Shown piece after piece: positions 7,977 through 11,894 of a stretch of 11,894 bases of DNA. Position 1 is the stretch's first letter, and every line of letters starts with the position of its first letter. The notes beneath the pieces were generated by a model, which saw nothing but the letters and a program-made list of their open reading frames with translations, ran no database searches and was not told the origin of the DNA. Both the position numbers and the translations under genes were made by a program. Location of the stretch: contig CAJUJI010000088.1 in NCBI GenBank assembly GCA_910586875.1, forward strand, positions 1 to 11,894. Reading direction: 5' to 3'. The stretch comes from an uncultured Anaerotruncus sp. (GTDB lineage Bacteria; Bacillota; Clostridia; Oscillospirales; Ruminococcaceae).

Positions 7977-7996
7977 AGGCAACCGGTCTGTTGCCT
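7977..7996. promoter_or_regulatory. Inverted repeat in the ABC-operon leader
   Basis: AGGCAAC and GTTGCCT form perfect 7-bp arms around a 6-base centre (CGGTCT on the plus strand). The element begins about five bases downstream of the predicted transcription start and ends 32 bases before the start codon of the lipoprotein gene. It could be an operator or a short 5' hairpin. There is no T-tract, so it is not a terminator. The role is inferred from position. Confidence 0.4.
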
Positions 7997-8007
7997 ATCG
8001 CTTTCTT

Positions 8008-8036
8008 ATTGTATCGTTTTTCCAAAAATTCTGCAA
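8008..8036 (-). promoter_or_regulatory. Predicted sigma-A promoter of the ABC operon
   Basis: On the minus strand TTGCAG (-35, 8031-8036) and TACAAT (-10, 8008-8013) are separated by 17 bases, placing the start near 8001 and giving a leader of about 57 nt. It lies just downstream of the terminator of the preceding dicistron, so the ABC operon is probably an independent transcription unit. Confidence 0.65.
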
Positions 8037-8061
8037 GCACAGAATTTCCTCCTTCACCATC

Positions 8062-8095
8062 GAAAAACGCCCTGGCAAAAGCTTTTACCAGGGCG
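8062..8095 (-). terminator. Rho-independent terminator of the SGNH-DUF4358 dicistron
   Basis: A nearly perfect 28-bp palindrome spans 8068-8095: outer arms CGCCCTGG and CCAGGGCG, inner AAAAGCTTTT, and one non-complementary position in each arm. On the minus strand it is followed at once by GTTTTTC (8062-8067), the expected T-tract. It sits about 75 bases after the DUF4358 stop codon. Bases 8096-8168 hold no gene that I can see. Confidence 0.85.
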
Positions 8096-8168
8096 CACTT
8101 CATTTTATACCAATTTTGTATCTTTTCCAGATCAAAAGCTCTCTTTTTAGCAGCGCTTTTGCGGAGGT

Positions 8169-8645
8169 TTAAAACTGCGCCTTAAAGGTTTCCTCCACCT
8201 TAGAGGTATCCGCAGCCACCGCCAACAGCACATAATTTCCGTTGGTCAGCACCACCGCATTTTCAATTTTGGGCATCTCCTCTGGAATATAGGTTTCAAA
8301 TGCAAACTTTTGATCCTCCAGATGGGCACTGATCGCGTCTTTCGCCGCTTGCACATCCTTCTGATCCTTCAGCTTCATCACCATGAGCTCATCTGCGGTA
8401 GCCAATGTCCCCACATAAAGCGCCTGGTCCTCTAACAGCGCCGCGTCAATCTCATAACGCGCGGTAAACATCGATTGTTCGCCCTCGCTCATGGTATCGC
8501 TAAAGCTCATCTGCGCCGCAACCGCCTTGACCACTTCCGCTGCTGCGGGCTGTTTACCGCTGCTCTTTCCGCCGCAGGCTGCCGCCCCCATACAAAAAAT
8601 TGCTGCCAGGCCAACCGCCAACCATTTTTTCATTTCTCTGTTCAT
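8169..8645 (-). CDS. DUF4358 family lipoprotein
   Basis: This is a 158-residue secreted lipoprotein. After a short basic start there is a hydrophobic core and an A-A-A-C lipobox (C24), followed by a small globular domain matching the DUF4358 pattern (EVVKAVAAQMSFSD near the start, a Met/Leu-rich TADELMVMKLKD segment and the C-terminal NAVVLTNGNYVLLAVAAD strand region). The biochemical function of DUF4358 is unknown. The ATG at 8645 overlaps the stop of the SGNH hydrolase gene as ATGA, with GGAGG upstream, so the two are translationally coupled. From memory, DUF4358 genes in Clostridia often lie near SGNH hydrolase and MBOAT acyltransferase genes, which suggests a cell-surface acylation role; that is inference, and no MBOAT gene lies in this window. 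Confidence 0.88.
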   Translation of the reverse strand: MNREMKKWLAVGLAAIFCMGAAACGGKSSGKQPAAAEVVKAVAAQMSFSDTMSEGEQSMFTARYEIDAALLEDQALYVGTLATADELMVMKLKDQKDVQAAKDAISAHLEDQKFAFETYIPEEMPKIENAVVLTNGNYVLLAVAADTSKVEETFKAQF

Positions 8646-9529
8646 ATTGTTTCCTCCACTACATGCGTTTTCAAATATTCAAACCATTTTAGGTAATACT
8701 CCGGCCCAAAGTGCATCCCATCATTCGGAGAGGCTTCCACCGGCAAGGCACCCTTTTCATCCTTGATGGACGCTGCCACATCCAAATAATACACCCTTTT
8801 CTCCTCGCAAAGCGCACGGATTGCCGCATTAAACTCATCAATGCGGGAATTGCTCATATTGTAATTATTCGATTCTGTGACCGGCAATACCGACTGCACA
8901 TAAACGATCGCGTCCGGCTGCAATTCATGCACGGTATCCAGGAATTTATCATACCGCTTGATGAAAGGATCCTTCTCCACATAATTCAGTTCGTTTCCGC
9001 CCATCATGATGTAGACCTTTTTATATTGCTGCTGTTCCAACGCTTTGATCACCGAAATACGGGTGCCGTCCTCCTGTTTGACCACCTCAGAGGTATAAAT
9101 TGTGTCCAGATTTAGCCCTGTACCAGCCAGCACGGTGGTATTTTCCATAATCCCATAGAGCTCGATGCCGGTGGTCAGTGAGTCACCCACAAATACCGCA
9201 TCGTCAAAATAGCTGTTTTCCACCCTCAGTGCCTGTGTTTTCGAGGACGCTTCACTGCTTTCTGCCTCGCTTTCAGAGGAAACATCCTCCGATATATCCG
9301 GCTCTACAAGGGCGGAAGATGCCTCAGACGAGGTGTCTGATGACATATGTGCGGAAGCGCGATCCTCTGCTCGTCGGCTGCTTGCCGCGCGCTCATCATC
9401 CCCTGAAAGCTTCTGCCACACGGCGGCAATACCCAACGAAAGCACCAAGGCAAACAGCAGCATCACCAGCACTGGTATCAGCATATTTTCCTTTCTTCTG
9501 CGTTTAATGCGCATTGGTCTTTTGCTCAT
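8642..9529 (-). CDS. Membrane-anchored SGNH/GDSL-type hydrolase
   Basis: This 295-residue protein has a basic N-terminus, one hydrophobic anchor (about 17-38), a low-complexity Ser/Glu/Ala/Asp-rich linker (about 45-98) and an extracellular SGNH hydrolase domain (about 105-295). Catalytic blocks are visible: block I VFVGDSLTTG with nucleophile S117, block III GGNE with N179, and block V D270-G-M-H273. The oxyanion glycine of block II probably lies in the T-G-L stretch at 137-139. SGNH enzymes of this layout cleave ester bonds, often O-acetyl groups on cell-wall polymers; the actual substrate is not readable. The ATG at 9529 has GGAGGG five bases upstream. It leads a two-gene operon with the DUF4358 lipoprotein and has its own promoter. 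Confidence 0.93.
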   Translation of the reverse strand: MSKRPMRIKRRRKENMLIPVLVMLLFALVLSLGIAAVWQKLSGDDERAASSRRAEDRASAHMSSDTSSEASSALVEPDISEDVSSESEAESSEASSKTQALRVENSYFDDAVFVGDSLTTGIELYGIMENTTVLAGTGLNLDTIYTSEVVKQEDGTRISVIKALEQQQYKKVYIMMGGNELNYVEKDPFIKRYDKFLDTVHELQPDAIVYVQSVLPVTESNNYNMSNSRIDEFNAAIRALCEEKRVYYLDVAASIKDEKGALPVEASPNDGMHFGPEYYLKWFEYLKTHVVEETI

Positions 9530-9570
9530 GCAATCCCTCCTGCTTGTCCCTCTAGCAGAGGCTATTTGTT

Positions 9571-9599
9571 ATTATACAACAAGCCCCTTTAGATGTAAA
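9571..9599 (-). promoter_or_regulatory. Predicted sigma-A promoter of the SGNH-DUF4358 dicistron
   Basis: On the minus strand TTTACA (-35, 9594-9599), one base off consensus, and a consensus TATAAT (-10, 9571-9576) are separated by 17 bases. The predicted start is near 9564, 35 bases before the SGNH start codon. It lies between the terminator of the upstream operon and the gene, which is the expected place. Confidence 0.8.
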
Positions 9600-9620
9600 G
9601 TGAAAATCTTCCAAAGCAAA

Positions 9621-9655
9621 AATAATCGGCTGGGAGCGGTTGCAGCTCCCAGCCG
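9621..9655 (-). terminator. Rho-independent terminator of the DUF1538-PII operon
   Basis: A perfect 11-bp stem (CGGCTGGGAGC at 9627-9637 with its complement at 9645-9655) surrounds a 7-base loop. On the minus strand it is followed by ATTATTTTTG, a usable T-rich tail. The stem starts six bases after the stop codon of the tandem PII gene. Confidence 0.85.
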
Positions 9656-9661
9656 TTTTGG

Positions 9662-10360
9662 TTATCTTCTAGCCATCCCCAGTGTTTCGTCAATCGGGAT
9701 GGAAAATGCAACCCCATGTTCTTTGGTCTCCGCAAACACACGGTTGCAAATCGCCTGCATAATCTCGTGTTTTTGGCTCTTTGGCACTACCAAAAAGATA
9801 ATTTCCTTTTCCGGCTGAATTTTGATTTTGAAAAACTTCTCCGATTCATCCGAGTTCAACCCGCGTGCGCTGAGCAATGTGCCGCCTGTTGCGCCTGCCT
9901 CGCGCGCCGCCTGTACCACAATGTCCGATTTACCCTTGCTGACCATCGACACGATCATCTCAAACGCTTCCGGCTTTGTCTCTGGTACAATCTCTCGTTC
10001 CACCTGCATTTTGATTTTGTCACCTCCATCAACCTGTTTCAGCACCGCCGCGCTGATGCCTGAAAGCGGCACCGTAAATGCAACGCCTTTTCCCGGTTTA
10101 TCAAACTGCATCCGTTCCTGGAGCGCCGCAAAAATCTGATGCACCTGCGTTTTGGGCACCATGCTTAAAATAACATCCTTCTCTGGCTCTAATCCGAGAT
10201 ATTCCATCAAATCCTTGCGCGCGGTGCCAACACCCAGTACAAGCAGATGGATATGTACGCCATTTTCTTTATAAATTTCTGCAATCTGCTCGCCCTTGCC
10301 GCGATCTGTAATGGTAATCAGCCACCGGACAGGAGATTGTGTAAATTCCTTGCCCGTCAT
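9662..10360 (-). CDS. Tandem PII-like (GlnB-fold) signalling protein
   Basis: This 232-residue cytoplasmic protein consists of two PII-like domains in one chain, repeating at a spacing of 122-124 residues. The clearest matches are PEKDVILSMVPKTQVHQI (59-76) with PEKEIIFLVVPKSQKHEI (183-200), and GVAFTVPL (92-99) with GVAFSIPI (216-223). The second copy keeps a PII-type G-A-T-G-G-T then A-R-G motif (156-167); the first has lost it. In both, the GDGKIF-type nucleotide-binding loop of classical PII is replaced by GVAF, so the usual lysine is missing, and no uridylylated T-loop tyrosine is recognisable. It is therefore a divergent PII relative, not GlnB. The ATG at 10360 overlaps the DUF1538 stop as ATGA and is preceded by GGAGGGG, so it is translated with the membrane protein and probably regulates it. 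The ligand is unknown. Confidence 0.85.
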   Translation of the reverse strand: MTGKEFTQSPVRWLITITDRGKGEQIAEIYKENGVHIHLLVLGVGTARKDLMEYLGLEPEKDVILSMVPKTQVHQIFAALQERMQFDKPGKGVAFTVPLSGISAAVLKQVDGGDKIKMQVEREIVPETKPEAFEMIVSMVSKGKSDIVVQAAREAGATGGTLLSARGLNSDESEKFFKIKIQPEKEIIFLVVPKSQKHEIMQAICNRVFAETKEHGVAFSIPIDETLGMARR

Positions 10361-11892
10361 AGGTCGTCCCCTCCGTCATCATATTCGATAATCTCATCAA
10401 CCACATCGTAATCGAGCTGCTGTTCCACCGGCTCTGGTGCACGGCTCAGCTTGAATTTGTAAACCAGCCCTAAAAGCTGAATGGTAATCAGCGGAGTCAT
10501 CGCAACCATTGCCACGATACCAAACGCGTCGGTCAGCACATTGCCTCCTACCGCCTCACACGCGCCCATTGCAAATGGCAGCAGAAAGGTTGCGGTCATC
10601 GGACCGGAAGCAACTCCACCCGAGTCAAACGCAATTGCGGTAAAAATCCGCGGCACCACAAATGACAATAACAGCGCGCCCGCATAGCCTGGAATAAGCA
10701 TCCAATAAATGCTCATTCCGGTGAGTACCCGCAGCATCGAAAGCCCCAGCGAAACTGCCATACCGATCGAAAGTCCGCTCATCATCATTCGCTGGGAGAT
10801 TGCGCCCGCGGTAATTTCCTCAACCTGTTTATTGAGGACGATAACCGCTGGCTCCGCCTTGACGATATAGTAGCCAATCAGCATTCCCAACGGCACAATG
10901 ACCCAGTGAAAGGGCAACCCCGCCAGCTGCGCCCCCAGATAGCTTCCCGCAGGCATAAAGCCGACGTTCACACCGGTCATAAACAGCGTCAAGCCGATCA
11001 AGGTATAGCCCATACCGATTAAAATTTTGATCACGACCTTTTTGCGCAGCTTCAGAAAAAGAATCTGAAACAGGAAAAAGAACACCAAAATTGGCAGCAG
11101 TGCGAGCAACACCTCTTCTATGTAGGAGGGAAGCGCCCGGCCAAATTCCAGCCAAAGATCTCGTGAGCTCTCCAGCTCTGGCAGCGAAAGCGGCGTATAG
11201 CTGCCCTGTGAGGGGTTGTAAATCATCCCCAGAATCAGCACCGACAGAACCGGACCGATCGAGCACAGCGCAATGAGTCCAAAGCTGTCATCCTCTGCGT
11301 GTTCGTCGTTGCGGATGGCTGTTAGACCTAGGCCCAACGCCATAATAAATGGCACTGTAATAGGACCTGTCGTAACGCCGCCAGAGTCAAACGCTACCGC
11401 TAAAAATTCCTTCTGTACAAACGCCGAAAGCACAAATACCAACAGATAACATAAAATCAGCATCCATGCCAAATTTAAGCGAAACAGAATTCGCAAAAAG
11501 GAAAGTACCAGGAAAATCCCCACACCAACAGCGACCGTAAGGATCAGCACCAAATCCGGCACCGCAGGCGTTTGACCCGCAAGCACCTGCAAATCCGGCT
11601 CTGCTACCGTAATGATCACACCAATCACAAAACAGGAGAAAATGATCATCCCCAGCTTTTTGCTTTTGGTCAGCTGCTGGCCAACGTGCATACCAATTTC
11701 CATCATAGAGATATCCACTCCCAATGTGAAAAACCCCATCCCCACCACCAAAAGTGCTGCACCGGATAAAAACAGCATCAGGGTGGCAAGCGGCATTGGC
11801 GCAATCGTTGTGCAAAGAATCATGACTATCAGGGTAATCGGCACAACCGCAGTCAACGATTCCAGCGTCTTTTGTTTTAACTTTACATTCAC
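10357..11892 (-). CDS. DUF1538 family multi-pass membrane protein, possibly cut at its 5' end
   Basis: This protein of about 511 residues has roughly a dozen hydrophobic segments and should lie in the cytoplasmic membrane; it matches the DUF1538 family, probably a transporter or channel of unknown substrate. It is made of two related halves: AFDSGGVTTGPIT (167-179) repeats as AFDSGGVASGPMT (421-433), AEP at 97-99 repeats at 346-348, and a L/T-G-V-D/N element at 57-60 repeats at 306-309. A soluble loop (about 226-256) separates the halves, and the tail (about 487-511) is strongly acidic, ending EYDDGGDDL. Reading starts at GTG 11892, two bases from the window edge, so its ribosome binding site cannot be seen and the true start may lie outside; the N-terminus nevertheless looks nearly complete. 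The ATGA overlap with the tandem PII gene supports a regulator-transporter pair. Confidence 0.85.
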   Translation of the reverse strand: MNVKLKQKTLESLTAVVPITLIVMILCTTIAPMPLATLMLFLSGAALLVVGMGFFTLGVDISMMEIGMHVGQQLTKSKKLGMIIFSCFVIGVIITVAEPDLQVLAGQTPAVPDLVLILTVAVGVGIFLVLSFLRILFRLNLAWMLILCYLLVFVLSAFVQKEFLAVAFDSGGVTTGPITVPFIMALGLGLTAIRNDEHAEDDSFGLIALCSIGPVLSVLILGMIYNPSQGSYTPLSLPELESSRDLWLEFGRALPSYIEEVLLALLPILVFFFLFQILFLKLRKKVVIKILIGMGYTLIGLTLFMTGVNVGFMPAGSYLGAQLAGLPFHWVIVPLGMLIGYYIVKAEPAVIVLNKQVEEITAGAISQRMMMSGLSIGMAVSLGLSMLRVLTGMSIYWMLIPGYAGALLLSFVVPRIFTAIAFDSGGVASGPMTATFLLPFAMGACEAVGGNVLTDAFGIVAMVAMTPLITIQLLGLVYKFKLSRAPEPVEQQLDYDVVDEIIEYDDGGDDL

Positions 11893-11894
11893 AT

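Noticed and set aside
7945..8060. A possible riboswitch in front of the NMT1/THI5-like ABC operon.
   Set aside because: The leader after the predicted start is only about 57 nt and contains no TPP-type CUGAGA or other conserved aptamer core.
8133..8161. Inverted repeat CAAAAGC/GCTTTTG with a 15-base loop after the DUF4358 gene.
   Set aside because: The arms are short and AT-rich with a long loop and no following T-tract; a much better terminator lies at 8062-8095.
9549..9561. CCTCT-N3-AGAGG inverted repeat in the SGNH leader.
   Set aside because: Five-base arms are common by chance and the element has no second copy; it may be a weak leader hairpin but nothing supports a function.

Overview
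The window looks like chromosomal DNA of a low-to-mid GC Firmicute, probably class Clostridia and possibly an Oscillospiraceae-like anaerobe. The evidence is strong AGGAGG-type ribosome binding sites, sigma-A promoters with 17-bp spacers, the uvrB-uvrA gene order, DUF4358 and SGNH lipoprotein/anchored genes, and a NitT/TauT-type ABC cassette with a Ser/Glu-rich lipoprotein linker. This assignment is inference from gene style, not a database match. I see no tRNA, rRNA, CRISPR, insertion sequence, integrase or phage gene. All ten genes lie on the minus strand, so transcription runs from the right end of the window to the left.

Right to left, the layout is as follows. (1) 9662-11892: a polytopic DUF1538 membrane protein built of two related halves, coupled by an ATGA overlap to a protein made of two PII-like domains in tandem; the pair ends at a strong hairpin terminator. 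(2) 8169-9529: a dicistron with its own promoter, encoding a membrane-anchored SGNH hydrolase and a DUF4358 lipoprotein (ATGA overlap), closed by a terminator. (3) 4983-7944: a four-gene operon with its own promoter, encoding a substrate-binding lipoprotein, a permease and an ATPase of a NitT/TauT-like ABC importer, followed by an ATGA-coupled double zinc-ribbon protein of unknown function. (4) 1-4816: uvrB and uvrA, the damage-recognition core of nucleotide excision repair, with a promoter in front of uvrB and a pair of near-identical palindromic sites in the uvrB leader. uvrA runs off the left edge and lacks only its last residues.

Most of the window is ordinary housekeeping and transport. 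Three points deserve a second look. The first is the DUF1538/tandem-PII pair, where both the membrane protein and its putative PII regulator are internally duplicated and one PII copy has decayed. The second is the duplicated 16-bp dyad at the uvrB promoter, which is not the usual Firmicute SOS box. The third is the zinc-ribbon gene translationally fused into the ABC operon. No intergenic stretch exceeds 300 bases; the longest (7945-8168) holds a terminator, a promoter and a leader inverted repeat.
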